A stretch of DNA of 64,000 bases from Saprospiraceae bacterium. GTDB taxonomy: Bacteria > Bacteroidota > Bacteroidia > Chitinophagales > Saprospiraceae. Positions 35,795-44,794 of this stretch are shown here, in pieces. The translations under genes and the position numbers were made by a program. Each line of letters begins with the position of its first letter. Position 1 is the stretch's first letter. The notes under the pieces were generated by a model, which ran no database searches, was not told the DNA's origin, and saw only the letters and a program-made list of their open reading frames with translations. The stretch is taken from assembly GCA_020631235.1 (NCBI GenBank), contig JAHDHQ010000017.1, positions 1 to 64,000 on the forward strand, read 5' to 3'.

Positions 35795-36573
35795 AGCAAC
35801 TAGTTTTCTATTTTCTTCTTTTTAAAGCACTTTTAGTGCATAGTCAACAAATGCCATGCTCTACGCCATTACCAATTGAATTTATTCAAGAGGAACTAGT
35901 CTATGACATCTATGTAAAAGTCGGTTTTATTTGGATACCGATTGGGGAAACGAGATTCACGTTTGAAGAAAAAAATGATTCCATATATGCTGCTAATTTG
36001 TACGCTAAAACGTACGATGCTTGGAATGCATTATACAAAATAAATGGCCAATTTAGATCGCATCTATCTAAAAGAAATGGACTAAGTGAGCATTATCTAA
36101 GATGGACTGACGAAAATGGAGTAACAAGCTATGATTCCATTTTGTTTGATCAAAGTAATTTAAAGGCCAAAGAGTTTCTTGGTCCTAAGCCCACAAAACA
36201 TGTAGTTTATGACATCGAACTCGATCATTGTGTTCAAGACATGGTTAGCACTTTCTATTACATCCGCACACCAGATTATAGCCTTATGCAAGCCAACGAC
36301 CAATTACCATTGCATTTATTTTACAATAAATATCAATACAACATTGATATGAAATTTCTGGGCGAAGAAAGAAAAAAAATAAAAAACTTAGGAGAATATC
36401 AAGCGTATAAACTTGAAGCTCAATCTATTAAGGGGAAACATATTGATAAATCTACAACAATGAAATGTTGGATTTCGACGGATGCTCAACGCATTCCTTT
36501 AGTGTTTGAAACGCCAATGAAATTTGGTGAACTAAGGATTAGTTTACGAGAATCTTCAAGATTAGTAAGATAA
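35791..36573 (+). CDS. DUF3108 domain protein, exported
   Basis: 260 residues with a signal peptide (FKALLVHSQQ). The DUF3108 signature is seen in EELVYDIYVKVGFIWIPIGETRFTFEE, LDHCVQDMVSTFYYIRTPDYSL and CWISTDAQRIPLVFETPMKFGELRISL. The family is periplasmic and widespread in Bacteroidota and Proteobacteria, of unproven function. It overlaps the previous gene by 4 bases (ATGA) and closes the seven-gene operon. Confidence 0.88.
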   Translation: MKQLVFYFLLFKALLVHSQQMPCSTPLPIEFIQEELVYDIYVKVGFIWIPIGETRFTFEEKNDSIYAANLYAKTYDAWNALYKINGQFRSHLSKRNGLSEHYLRWTDENGVTSYDSILFDQSNLKAKEFLGPKPTKHVVYDIELDHCVQDMVSTFYYIRTPDYSLMQANDQLPLHLFYNKYQYNIDMKFLGEERKKIKNLGEYQAYKLEAQSIKGKHIDKSTTMKCWISTDAQRIPLVFETPMKFGELRISLRESSRLVR

Positions 36574-36617
36574 AAGTGTACATTCCTTTTACAGAAAGCA
36601 CTAACATTTACTAAACC

Positions 36618-36944
36618 TTAAACAGCAAAACTCTCACCACAACCACAAGTTCTAGAAGCGTTAGGATTATTAAAAAAGAAACCTTTTCCATTTAATCCTC
36701 CAGAGAACTCTAATGTAGTATTACATAGATACAAAAAGCTTTTCAAGTCCGTTACAACCTTAACCCCGTTATCTTCGAAAACTTGATCATTTTCTTGAGA
36801 TTCATTGTCAAAATCAAGATTGTAACTTAATCCAGAGCATCCTCCACTGGTGACTGACACACGCACAAAATAGTCATTCCCAACATCGTCATTCGACATT
36901 AGTTCTGCAATTTTGTCTTTGGCACTATCTGCAACAAAGAGCAT
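36618..36944 (-). CDS. iscA: Iron-sulfur assembly accessory protein, IscA/HesB family
   Basis: 108 residues with the three conserved Cys: one in GGCSGLSYNL at about 35 and two in the C-terminal SRTCGCGESF. It carries iron or intermediate Fe-S clusters to targets. The start is 2 bases after the iscU stop. Naming as iscA is by position and family; SufA/ErpA cannot be excluded. Confidence 0.88.
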   Translation of the reverse strand: MLFVADSAKDKIAELMSNDDVGNDYFVRVSVTSGGCSGLSYNLDFDNESQENDQVFEDNGVKVVTDLKSFLYLCNTTLEFSGGLNGKGFFFNNPNASRTCGCGESFAV

Positions 36945-36946
36945 GC

Positions 36947-37333
36947 TTAAGCTTCGTTTTTTGCTTTATAATCCTCAATGGCACTTTTTATGGCATCTTC
37001 TGCTAACACAGAACAATGAATTTTTACCGGAGGTAGCGCTAGTTCTTCGACAATATCCATATTGTCTATAGCTAATGCATCATCTACCGTTTTGCCCTTA
37101 AGCCATTCGGTCGCTAAAGAACTAGAAGCAATGGCGGAACCACAACCAAAGGTTTTAAATTTAGCATCCATTATGGTGCCTGATGTTTCGTCTACTTCGA
37201 TTTGTAGCCTCATAACATCACCACACTCTGGTGCTCCCACTAAACCTGTACCTACGTTCTTTTTACTTTTATCAAGCGTTCCTACATTTCTAGGATTCTT
37301 GAAATGTTCAATCACTTTTTCAGAATAAGCCAT
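36947..37333 (-). CDS. iscU: Fe-S cluster assembly scaffold IscU
   Basis: 128 residues. The three cluster-ligand Cys are in GAPECGDVM, TFGCGSAIASSS and KIHCSVLAEDAI, with the neighbouring Asp (CGD). The scaffold receives sulfur from IscS and builds [2Fe-2S] clusters. The LPPVKIHCS segment corresponds to the HscA-recognition LPPVK motif, although hscA and hscB are not in the cluster. Confidence 0.95.
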   Translation of the reverse strand: MAYSEKVIEHFKNPRNVGTLDKSKKNVGTGLVGAPECGDVMRLQIEVDETSGTIMDAKFKTFGCGSAIASSSLATEWLKGKTVDDALAIDNMDIVEELALPPVKIHCSVLAEDAIKSAIEDYKAKNEA

Positions 37334-37391
37334 ACGCCATTTTATTTTAAATAAAACATCCTAAGCCCTTAAAGGGTTCACAAAGTTAACA

Positions 37392-37982
37392 TTATTCTTT
37401 TACTCTTTCAGCTGGTGCTGGTTCAATGTCTCCCCAATTTTCACCACTTTCAATTCGATTTAATTGTGTGTGCGTAATTCCAAAGCGCTTAGCAAGCATT
37501 TTCTTCCTTGTTTTACCATTTAAAAGACTTCTTTTTAATAGCGCTACTTTGGCAGGAGTCATTTTTATATGTTTACCTACCCTTTTCATTTTTGAAGCAG
37601 AAAATGATCCTCTTCTCTTTAACTCTTCAATCCAATCTCTTTTTGTTAACCATACAAGGTTTGTATGATGATTATTGGTCTTATCAAGATCTTTATGAAT
37701 AATGTATTCATGATCCTCAGAAGGCTTATCCACAAAGTATTCTGCGACATACTTGTGTATAAAAAATCGGACGTTAATATCTTCTTTACTGCGGAAACTT
37801 ACATTGTATAGCCCTCTTTTGTCTTTCGATCCAGTGGCTAATGTCCATTTGTCAAATCGTGTAGAATAGGTCTGTAATCGACCGTAATTAGAAACCCAAT
37901 ATTGCATGGTCTTGGGCTTGTGTTTAGGATGCACAATCATCTTCCATTCTTCGTCGAAGAACGATTTAATGTTACTTTTCAT
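37392..37982 (-). CDS. NUMOD4/HNH endonuclease-like protein with C-terminal HTH
   Basis: 196 residues. N-terminal EEWKMIVHPKHKPKTMQYWVSNYGRLQTYSTRF (about 10-45) is a NUMOD4 DNA-binding motif. HKYVAEYFVDKPSEDHEYIIHKDLDKTNNHHTNLVWLT (about 75-113) is a small HNH nuclease domain with its conserved His, NN and N-x-x-W. The C-terminal MTPAKVALLKRSLLNGKTRKKMLAKRFGITHTQLNRIESG is a helix-turn-helix. Such proteins are usually homing or phage endonucleases, yet this one lies in line between iscS and iscU. It may be a domesticated regulator or a resident selfish gene. Confidence 0.8.
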   Translation of the reverse strand: MKSNIKSFFDEEWKMIVHPKHKPKTMQYWVSNYGRLQTYSTRFDKWTLATGSKDKRGLYNVSFRSKEDINVRFFIHKYVAEYFVDKPSEDHEYIIHKDLDKTNNHHTNLVWLTKRDWIEELKRRGSFSASKMKRVGKHIKMTPAKVALLKRSLLNGKTRKKMLAKRFGITHTQLNRIESGENWGDIEPAPAERVKE

Positions 37983-38078
37983 TTGAGGTGATCTTTTTGT
38001 TAAAAATAACTTTGTTTGGTTAGATAGATTTAAAAGACCAGCAACTGCCTTTATGGTAAAATCAATCTAACCCCAGCC

Positions 38079-39296
38079 TTAATGTTCTGCCCAAACGACA
38101 GAGTCTAAATCAACTCCTTCCTTAAACATTTCCCAAATTGGACTTAAATCCCGCATATGATTAACACCGTTTGTCAATAATTCTATTGCGGCGTCAACTT
38201 CTTCATCCGTGGTAAATCGCCCTAGACTGAAACGAATGGAGGAAACAGCTAAATCATCACCTAAACCTAATGCAATTAATACATATGAAGGTTCTAGTGA
38301 TGCAGAAGTACAAGCAGATCCCGAAGAAACTGCAATATTTTGATTGAAGGTCATCATAAGACCTTCTCCTTCTACGTGTTTAAACGACAAATTAGTAACG
38401 TGTGGCATTCGATGCTCCACATTACCATTTACATACACTTCTTCTAAATTATTCACTAAAGTCGACTCAAGCTTATCTCGTAATTTTGATAATCGCTCTG
38501 CATCTTGCTTCATTTCCTTTTGTGCTAATTCCGCAGCTTTCCCAAATCCTACAATTCCAGGAACATTAAGGGTACCCGATCTCATCCCTCTTTCGTGTCC
38601 GCCACCATCCATCTGAGATGTAACTTTAACTCTTGGATTTTTCCGGTTTACAAACAATGCTCCTACTCCTTTGGGCCCATACATTTTATGTGCAGTAAAA
38701 GCCATAAGATGAATCCCTAATTCTTTAGGGTCAACTGGAATTTTTCCGACGGCTTGAGTGGCATCGCTCATAAATAATACTCCGTGTTTTTTACAGATAT
38801 CTCCTATCTGCTTCATCGGTTGTATTACACCTGTCTCGTTATTGGCAAACATTATAGACACTAAAATGGTCTTTTCAGTGATAGCTGCTTCTAATTGTCC
38901 TAGATCTACTATTCCATCTTCTTTGACATCCAAATAAGTAACGTCACCACCCATTTTTTCTACTTTTTTACAAGAGTCTAAGACTGCTTTGTGCTCAGTA
39001 GTCAATGTGATGATATGGTTACCCTTTTTTGCGTACATCTCGAATACTCCTTTGATGGCAAGGTTATCTGCTTCTGTAGCTCCAGAGGTAAAAATGATTT
39101 CTTTAGAGTCTACATTAATTAAATTAGCTACTTGCTCACGAGCATAATCTACTGCCTCTTCAGCCTGCCATCCAAACGGGTGCGATCTTGAAGCCGCATT
39201 TCCAAACATCTCATTAAAAAAAGGTAGCATCGTTTCCACAACGCGCGGATCACAAGGAGTGGTAGAATTGTTATCTAGGTAAATTTTCTTAGTCAT
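38079..39296 (-). CDS. iscS: Cysteine desulfurase IscS
   Basis: 405 residues from the ATG at 39296 (MTKKIYLDNNSTTP); an earlier in-frame ATG is less likely. It is a class V aminotransferase: PLP lysine in FTAHKMYGPKG (about 200), catalytic Cys in SSGSACTSASLEPSYV (about 325), and ATEADNLAIKGV near 74-85. It supplies sulfur for Fe-S clusters and tRNA thiolation. First gene of the iscS-HNH-iscU-iscA set; no IscR regulator is adjacent. Confidence 0.96.
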   Translation of the reverse strand: MTKKIYLDNNSTTPCDPRVVETMLPFFNEMFGNAASRSHPFGWQAEEAVDYAREQVANLINVDSKEIIFTSGATEADNLAIKGVFEMYAKKGNHIITLTTEHKAVLDSCKKVEKMGGDVTYLDVKEDGIVDLGQLEAAITEKTILVSIMFANNETGVIQPMKQIGDICKKHGVLFMSDATQAVGKIPVDPKELGIHLMAFTAHKMYGPKGVGALFVNRKNPRVKVTSQMDGGGHERGMRSGTLNVPGIVGFGKAAELAQKEMKQDAERLSKLRDKLESTLVNNLEEVYVNGNVEHRMPHVTNLSFKHVEGEGLMMTFNQNIAVSSGSACTSASLEPSYVLIALGLGDDLAVSSIRFSLGRFTTDEEVDAAIELLTNGVNHMRDLSPIWEMFKEGVDLDSVVWAEH

Positions 39297-39331
39297 TATT
39301 AAGTTGTTAATTATCAACTTCTAATAAACCA

Positions 39332-39339
39332 CAAAGTTA
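39332..39339 (-). promoter_or_regulatory. Possible -7 box (TAACTTTG) of iscS
   Basis: Matches TAnnTTTG on the minus strand, 36 bases before the iscS start. No clear TTG -33 element is visible. Confidence 0.35.
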
Positions 39340-39401
39340 TGCTTTAGTTTAGTAAAAAGGTATAATTTTAAAGAACAAGTTCCTTAATATAAAGTTATTT
39401 T

Positions 39402-40412
39402 TTGAAATCTATTAACCCAAAATACAGCTTTCGTAAAAAAGCACTCAATACCAGTCAACTAATTGAAAACATTTTGGCAGGCGATAAACTGGCTTTATCC
39501 AAAGCCATTACTTTAATCGAACAAGGTTGGGAGGTTCATTATCCATGGATCAAAGAAGTCTTAGATCGATCAATCGATAAAATTGCGGATAGCCGGAGAA
39601 TAGGCATCACTGGACCTCCAGGTGTAGGTAAAAGTACTTTTATAGATAGTTACGGTTTTTCTCTTTTACAACAAGGACACAATATTGCTGTTTTAGCCGT
39701 CGACCCTAGTTCGACGATCTCTAAGGGTTCTATTCTTGGCGATAAAACTCGAATGGCAAATCTTGGGTTTTCTGAGTCTTGTTTTATTCGTCCAAGCCCA
39801 TCATCATTACACTTAGGGGGCATTCGGCCTAGTACTTTGTTAAGTTTACAACTTTGTGCCGCAGCTGGCTTTAACTACATTTTTGTAGAGTCTGTGGGTG
39901 TAGGACAATCTGAGACTGATATATATGATGTGGTCGACTTGATGATTATGTTGCTCTTGCCTGGAAGTGGTGACGATATTCAAAGCATAAAAAAAGGCAT
40001 CATAGAAGTCAGTGATTTGTTTGTTATACACAAAGCAGATGGAGATCAGAAACAACTAGCAAAAGAGCGGTTTAATACTATGAAAAATGTACTTAAACAA
40101 TCGAAAATACCGGCAAAACCTGTCGTACAATATTCATCTTTAACTGAAGAAGGTAAAATAAATCTTGATCTTGTTATTCAACAATATTTAAAGGAAGCAA
40201 GCGCATCAGGACAATTAGCATTGCGTCGTCAAATCCAAAATAAAGGATGGACCAAGAAAGAAATTTATTTGCAAATGGAAAGATTTATCAAACAACATCC
40301 CATCTTTGCAGAAAAATTACAAAGCATTGATAATACGTCTTTTGAATCTGATATTTTGCCGCTTAAGCAGACACTCGATGTCTATCAAGCTTTGGAAGAT
40401 TTGTTTTTGTAA
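39402..40412 (+). CDS. meaB: MeaB/ArgK-family GTPase, methylmalonyl-CoA mutase chaperone
   Basis: 336 residues from a TTG at 39402. Walker A GITGPPGVGKSTFIDSYG is at about 68-85, followed by AVLAVDPSSTISKGSILGDKTRM, the FVESVGVGQSETDI segment and HKADGD (G4-like). The protein gates cobalamin delivery and protects methylmalonyl-CoA or isobutyryl-CoA mutase. The mutase is not in the window. The end overlaps the start of the M23 gene by 35 bases. Confidence 0.93.
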   Translation: MKSINPKYSFRKKALNTSQLIENILAGDKLALSKAITLIEQGWEVHYPWIKEVLDRSIDKIADSRRIGITGPPGVGKSTFIDSYGFSLLQQGHNIAVLAVDPSSTISKGSILGDKTRMANLGFSESCFIRPSPSSLHLGGIRPSTLLSLQLCAAAGFNYIFVESVGVGQSETDIYDVVDLMIMLLLPGSGDDIQSIKKGIIEVSDLFVIHKADGDQKQLAKERFNTMKNVLKQSKIPAKPVVQYSSLTEEGKINLDLVIQQYLKEASASGQLALRRQIQNKGWTKKEIYLQMERFIKQHPIFAEKLQSIDNTSFESDILPLKQTLDVYQALEDLFL

Positions 40413-42045
40413 GCTCCTTTTTTGTACTTTTTTGCAAGCTCAATCAAGCATAATTGACAGCAGTTATTTCCAATCACCGGTTAAACACAAAACGGTAATC
40501 ACTGGATCATTTGGTGAGTTGCGTGCTAACCATTTCCATGCGGGCATAGATTTTAGATCTTCGCATGGTCCAAAGAGGGATTCTCTGTTTGCGGCTGCTA
40601 GTGGATATTTAAGCAGAATCAAAGTGCAAGCTAGTTCCTATGGCCAATCATTATATCTGGATCACGATAATGGATATACCAGTGTGTATGCCCATTTGCA
40701 TGAGTATGCACCTAAAATAGAATATCATCTTAAGAAAAAGCAGTACGAATTAGAAATGAGTCATATTGACTATTATCTTGATAGTACAAGTGTTTTTATT
40801 AAAAAAGGAGAGTTTATAGGAATCATGGGAAATACTGGACGATCCAGTGGGCCACATTTACACTTCGAAATTAGAGAAACTGCATCTGAAATTCCAGTAA
40901 ATCCTTACGCATTTAATTTAAAACCAGAAGACCACAAAAAACCCATACTAAAATCACTATTTCTGCACAAACTAGATTCCACTGGCCACTACTTAGATCG
41001 AAAATATTTAGGAGTTAAAGACAAAAAAGGGTACAAAACTAGCCATACTGAAATAATAGAAATAGATGCTGATTATATCGGTATCGCTCTAGGTACTTTT
41101 GATCAAATGGATGGTGTAAGCAACTTAAATGGTACTTATCAAATGAACGTTTCGGTAAATGGAAAACAACGCTTCGATTTTACACTAGACAAAGTCTCCT
41201 TTGAAGAGACTAGATATATAAATGCTGTCATCGATTATCCATACAAAAAAACCATCGGCAATAGTGTCATTAGACTGTACAAACTGCCAGGTAATTTACT
41301 GACTAACTACACTAGAAATCCAGATCCCGGCATCATTCCATTAAGCCACAAAGTAGACAGCCTAGATATCATACTCAGAGATTTTGAAGGCAATACCCAA
41401 GATATTAAACTATATGTGAAAAAATCTGAGCAGAGCACCAGCGATCAGCCACCTCCTAACAGCATAAGGTATGACAGTAGCTACCATATCGCTAATGGTA
41501 ATCTTTCACTGCACATTCCGCAATTCGCCTTTGATCAAGATATCCAATTAAATTTATATGCTCAAGGATTCCAAAAAATTCAAATCGGAAAACCTACCAT
41601 ACCAGTATATAAATATTTAAGCCTTCAATTAATTTCAGACAAACTGACCAATAAGCACTTCATTGGCAGAAAGAAAGCTAATGGTAGAATAGCCAATTAT
41701 GGTGGTTATGTTTCTAACGACACCTTAAAAACTCAACTTAGAACACTGGGAGACTTTTCTATTTACAAAGATGAAACACCACCAACTGTCCGCAAAATAA
41801 GTATGAGCAAATCAAGTAAAACTTGGTCTTTTGCCATTAGCGATAATATCGATGCAGCAGGCATTTGTCCTGATATTTATATTAGGTGTACGGTTGATGG
41901 ACAGTGGATAAGACACTTCTACGACAAAAAGCATAAAAAAATCATTGTAAAAGACATTGATTTACTGCCCAAGAATGCCCGCAAAATCTCGATTCGTACG
42001 GTAGATCCGCTCCTAAATCGGCAAATAACCGATTTCATCATTTAA
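40378..42045 (+). CDS. M23-family (LytM) metallopeptidase, exported
   Basis: 555 residues from the ATG at 40378, which gives a signal peptide (KICFCKLLFCTFLQAQ) and overlaps meaB by 35 bases. The zinc site is formed by NHFHAGIDF (about 52-60) and SGPHLHFEIRE (about 160-170), with the YTSVYAHLHEY segment between them. The long C-terminal region (about 190-555) is strand-rich and of unknown function, typical for the M23 proteins of this phylum. Likely cleaves peptidoglycan cross-links or activates hydrolases. Confidence 0.9.
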   Translation: MSIKLWKICFCKLLFCTFLQAQSSIIDSSYFQSPVKHKTVITGSFGELRANHFHAGIDFRSSHGPKRDSLFAAASGYLSRIKVQASSYGQSLYLDHDNGYTSVYAHLHEYAPKIEYHLKKKQYELEMSHIDYYLDSTSVFIKKGEFIGIMGNTGRSSGPHLHFEIRETASEIPVNPYAFNLKPEDHKKPILKSLFLHKLDSTGHYLDRKYLGVKDKKGYKTSHTEIIEIDADYIGIALGTFDQMDGVSNLNGTYQMNVSVNGKQRFDFTLDKVSFEETRYINAVIDYPYKKTIGNSVIRLYKLPGNLLTNYTRNPDPGIIPLSHKVDSLDIILRDFEGNTQDIKLYVKKSEQSTSDQPPPNSIRYDSSYHIANGNLSLHIPQFAFDQDIQLNLYAQGFQKIQIGKPTIPVYKYLSLQLISDKLTNKHFIGRKKANGRIANYGGYVSNDTLKTQLRTLGDFSIYKDETPPTVRKISMSKSSKTWSFAISDNIDAAGICPDIYIRCTVDGQWIRHFYDKKHKKIIVKDIDLLPKNARKISIRTVDPLLNRQITDFII

Positions 42046-42116
42046 TATTTTGTTTAAGATTTATCATAAATATTTAAACAAAACATGTTTTTAGTTATTT
42101 AATAAAATAAAAAAAC

Positions 42117-42584
42117 ATGCTTAAAGTCAATGATAAAGTGCCTTCGTTTACATTAGAAAATGAAGATGGAGAAATGGTAAGTTCGGCCGACTTGTTGGGT
42201 TCGAAATACATCTTATTCTTTTATCCTAAAGATGATTCGCCAGGATGTACCAAACAAGCATGTAGTATCAGAGATCATTTTAAATACATCACCAAACTAG
42301 GTTATAAAGTGTACGGAGTTAGCCCAGATAAAGTGGCTAAACACAAAAAATTTATAGCTAAATACGAATTTCAATATTCTTTGCTGGCTGATACCGAAAA
42401 GAGCTTAATAAATGCCTTTGAAGTTTGGGGTCCTAAAAAATTTATGGGAAGAGAAATTGTCGGCGTTTACAGAAGCACTTTTATCATTAATGAAGAGGGT
42501 ATAATCACACATGTTATAGATAAAGTAAAAACGAAAATCCACGGCGAACAAATACTAGCTGCTATCAATGAAGAACAAACCTAA
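42117..42584 (+). CDS. bcp: Thioredoxin-dependent peroxiredoxin, Bcp/PrxQ type
   Basis: 155 residues. FYPKDDSPGCTKQACSIRDH carries the peroxidatic Cys (about 46) and the resolving Cys five residues later, the PrxQ arrangement. Reduces hydrogen peroxide and organic hydroperoxides with thioredoxin. The ATG at 42117 follows an AT-rich leader. Confidence 0.94.
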   Translation: MLKVNDKVPSFTLENEDGEMVSSADLLGSKYILFFYPKDDSPGCTKQACSIRDHFKYITKLGYKVYGVSPDKVAKHKKFIAKYEFQYSLLADTEKSLINAFEVWGPKKFMGREIVGVYRSTFIINEEGIITHVIDKVKTKIHGEQILAAINEEQT

Positions 42585-42597
42585 TCTTTGGTTTTAT

Positions 42598-43182
42598 TTA
42601 CAGTGACATGATTACAAAAATGGGGATGAAGCTAAATACAATCGAAAATTCGATGGGCAAATCTTCGCTTAGATAATCCTCGACTAACCAATCTCTTGGA
42701 TCATCGTCAAACTCAGTGTAAGCCACAAATGAGCCTACTTTTTTCTTTTCTAAAACTTCCCATGCATTGAGATCGCCTCCATTTACTGTTCGGTAAGTTA
42801 AGCGAATATCTCCATCAGTGACCATCCACTCTGTTTTGTCACCACGCCATTTAATCGAAAACTGTATGTTATTGCCTTCATAACTTTTAAGTTCCCATTT
42901 GTCGAAACTATTAGGCCAGATGGTTCTTATGATGCCTGAATTATCACCAAAATCATAGTTCCATTCAGAAAGATCTTGCCTATTTACCCAAGTCATTTCT
43001 AAACTTCCCTCACGATCGTTTGTATACAAATCCCATGAGTGTAAGACATCATCATACTCAGCATGAAAAGATTCTAAATACTCGTCTTGGGCAACGATCT
43101 GCGAAGGTCCTATTAATAAGAAAAGGACCGTCAGAAAGACAAACAAAAGAAAGTAAAGCCTTTTAGAAAGGCAAATCATCAT
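42598..43182 (-). CDS. Hypothetical exported protein
   Basis: 194 residues from adjacent ATGs at 43182/43179; the region upstream overlaps the DUF3127 gene and is not a plausible N terminus. A signal peptide (LLFVFLTVLFLLIGPSQIVAQ) is followed by a compact beta-rich domain with many Trp residues (LHSWDLYTND, MTWVNRQDLSEWNYDFGD, WKGD-like ISIKWRGDKTEW) and a C-terminal hydrophobic helix (about 178-193). Family not recognised. Starts 20 bases inside the DUF3127 gene, so the two are coupled. Confidence 0.6.
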   Translation of the reverse strand: MMICLSKRLYFLLFVFLTVLFLLIGPSQIVAQDEYLESFHAEYDDVLHSWDLYTNDREGSLEMTWVNRQDLSEWNYDFGDNSGIIRTIWPNSFDKWELKSYEGNNIQFSIKWRGDKTEWMVTDGDIRLTYRTVNGGDLNAWEVLEKKKVGSFVAYTEFDDDPRDWLVEDYLSEDLPIEFSIVFSFIPIFVIMSL

Positions 43183-43552
43183 CAAAATCTTCTGCTTGTA
43201 CGGTTTGGCTAGAAGACTCAACTACGTGATTTTCCAATGGCGGAAACCCACTATCACCAGCGTTCGCAGAATCTACTGGAGCATTCGTTTGGATCTTTTC
43301 AATCTTCCAAGCATTTAAATTGGTGAAATACTTGTCTTGCCACTCTCTTCCTCTTAAATCAAAAGCTACGTTTATTTCGTCGCCTTCGTTAAAATTATTG
43401 AGAATATCACATCTTTCTTGAGTCAATTGAAACTTAATGAGTTGTGGGTATTGACCGTCTAATTTTAAAACAAATTCTCGGATTTGGAATTTATCCGATT
43501 TGCTTTGAATATCAAATTTCTTGTATAGATTTCCTTTTACTTCTAATGACAT
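43163..43552 (-). CDS. DUF3127 protein with SSB-like acidic tail
   Basis: 129 residues. The N-terminal 85 residues (MSLEVKGNLYKKFDIQSKSDKFQIREFVLKL and FDLRGREWQDKYFTNLNAWKIEKI) are the DUF3127 domain, an OB-fold-like module. A flexible linker ends in EDFDDDLPF, which matches the acidic C-terminal tip (DDDIPF) of single-stranded DNA-binding proteins that recruits repair enzymes. A single-strand nucleic-acid-binding or tail-mimic role is an inference. Confidence 0.85.
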   Translation of the reverse strand: MSLEVKGNLYKKFDIQSKSDKFQIREFVLKLDGQYPQLIKFQLTQERCDILNNFNEGDEINVAFDLRGREWQDKYFTNLNAWKIEKIQTNAPVDSANAGDSGFPPLENHVVESSSQTVQAEDFDDDLPF

Positions 43553-43557
43553 TAATA

Positions 43558-44085
43558 TTAGTTCAATGTTGATGCCTTAAGCATATCCGCACACTCAAGG
43601 TATAATTCTTTAAATTCAGCTAGTAGAGCTTTATTAGCTTCGTAGTTAGTGTCTCCAACGATGATATCGTTTTTATTTTGCCTAAATGTTCGGCTAATTT
43701 CGTCCATTCGAACACAAGTTAATTGAAGTCTATCTGAACTGGTAGTGTTTACACTAATTTCTTTCCAATTAGGGTCTTCACGATGGATGTCTACATACTC
43801 TTGATAGTTTGCATACCTAGCAGATCTTCTTGTTTTTTGTTCCTCTGTTCTGAGCAAAAGATTATCTAAACTCCTGAATCTGATCGCACAATGTCTGATG
43901 CTTTTTGCCAGTTCTTTCTTAATGGCAACATCTGCTTTGCCATCGACTGCTTGATCGATTAAGTTAACCATCTTAACACCATCGTTGTCAATCCAAGTGT
44001 AGTTATCTATATGAACAAAATTTTGCTGAGCAAATGAAGCTGTTGCTATCAAGCAAAAAACAAATACTGATACGATATTTTTCAT
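43558..44085 (-). CDS. Hypothetical exported helical protein
   Basis: 175 residues with a signal peptide (FVFCLIATASFAQQ). The mature protein is mostly helical and charged (ADVAIKKELAKSIRHCAIRFRSLDNLLLRTEEQKTRRSARYANYQEYVD) with two conserved-looking Cys. Family not recognised. It lies 5 bases upstream of DUF3127 and is probably co-transcribed with it. Confidence 0.6.
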   Translation of the reverse strand: MKNIVSVFVFCLIATASFAQQNFVHIDNYTWIDNDGVKMVNLIDQAVDGKADVAIKKELAKSIRHCAIRFRSLDNLLLRTEEQKTRRSARYANYQEYVDIHREDPNWKEISVNTTSSDRLQLTCVRMDEISRTFRQNKNDIIVGDTNYEANKALLAEFKELYLECADMLKASTLN

Positions 44086-44148
44086 GTTTCTTATTTTATA
44101 ATTCTTAGTTAGGAATCCTTCTCTAAGTTAAAGATTCCTTTTTTATTA

Positions 44149-44778
44149 TTATAGCTGCTTTAATTCTGCTAAAAGTTTTGTAGGATCTTTATATCCAGGC
44201 GAACTTTTTATAAGCTGTTTGTTTTCGTCTAGGTAAACCATGGTAGGATAACCGAGTCGCCCACCGAGTAATTTTTGTGCTAATGTGTTCACTCCTTTTC
44301 TACCGGTTTTTACCCATTCGTAAGATTTGCCTTCCCATTCTATTGGATTCTTTTGTTCAGCATTAAACTTTACAATATGAAAATTCTCTTTTAAATATGC
44401 TTGAACTTCTGGGTCAGTAAAAGTTTTCTTATCCATTACTTTGCACCATCCACACCAATCAGTGTACACATCAATTAAATACTTTTTATCACTTTTATCT
44501 TTCAATGCAGCTGCATCCTCAATACTTAACCAATCCATCCCACCTACTGACAGGTGGTTATCTTTGGAATGTTTTTCATTTGCTTTGCCTTTGGTTTGCT
44601 TGGCTGTAATCTTTGCAGGATGTGCCTTATTTTCTTTTTGGGCAGTGATTGTTTTTTGCGAGTTTGTCACTGATGTTTTGTTCGCTTCTTTAGTACTTGC
44701 CTGTTCTGTAGACTCTTTACAGGAAGTATTTATTAAAACCAACATTGAAAAAACAAATAAAAAAGAAAATAATCTCAT
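44149..44778 (-). CDS. Thioredoxin-fold lipoprotein (thioredoxin_7 type)
   Basis: 209 residues from the ATG at 44778, which begins a lipoprotein signal (LVLINTSC). A Lys/Thr/Gln-rich spacer (about 20-78) is followed by the thioredoxin domain: DVYTDWCGWCKVMDKKTFTDPEVQAYL, with CGWC active site, and the cis-Pro segment LGYPTMVYLDE. Acts in disulfide reduction or isomerisation in the periplasm. A -7-like TATATTTG lies 17 bases upstream. Confidence 0.88.
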   Translation of the reverse strand: MRLFSFLFVFSMLVLINTSCKESTEQASTKEANKTSVTNSQKTITAQKENKAHPAKITAKQTKGKANEKHSKDNHLSVGGMDWLSIEDAAALKDKSDKKYLIDVYTDWCGWCKVMDKKTFTDPEVQAYLKENFHIVKFNAEQKNPIEWEGKSYEWVKTGRKGVNTLAQKLLGGRLGYPTMVYLDENKQLIKSSPGYKDPTKLLAELKQL

Positions 44779-44794
44779 ACAATATTTTTTTTTA

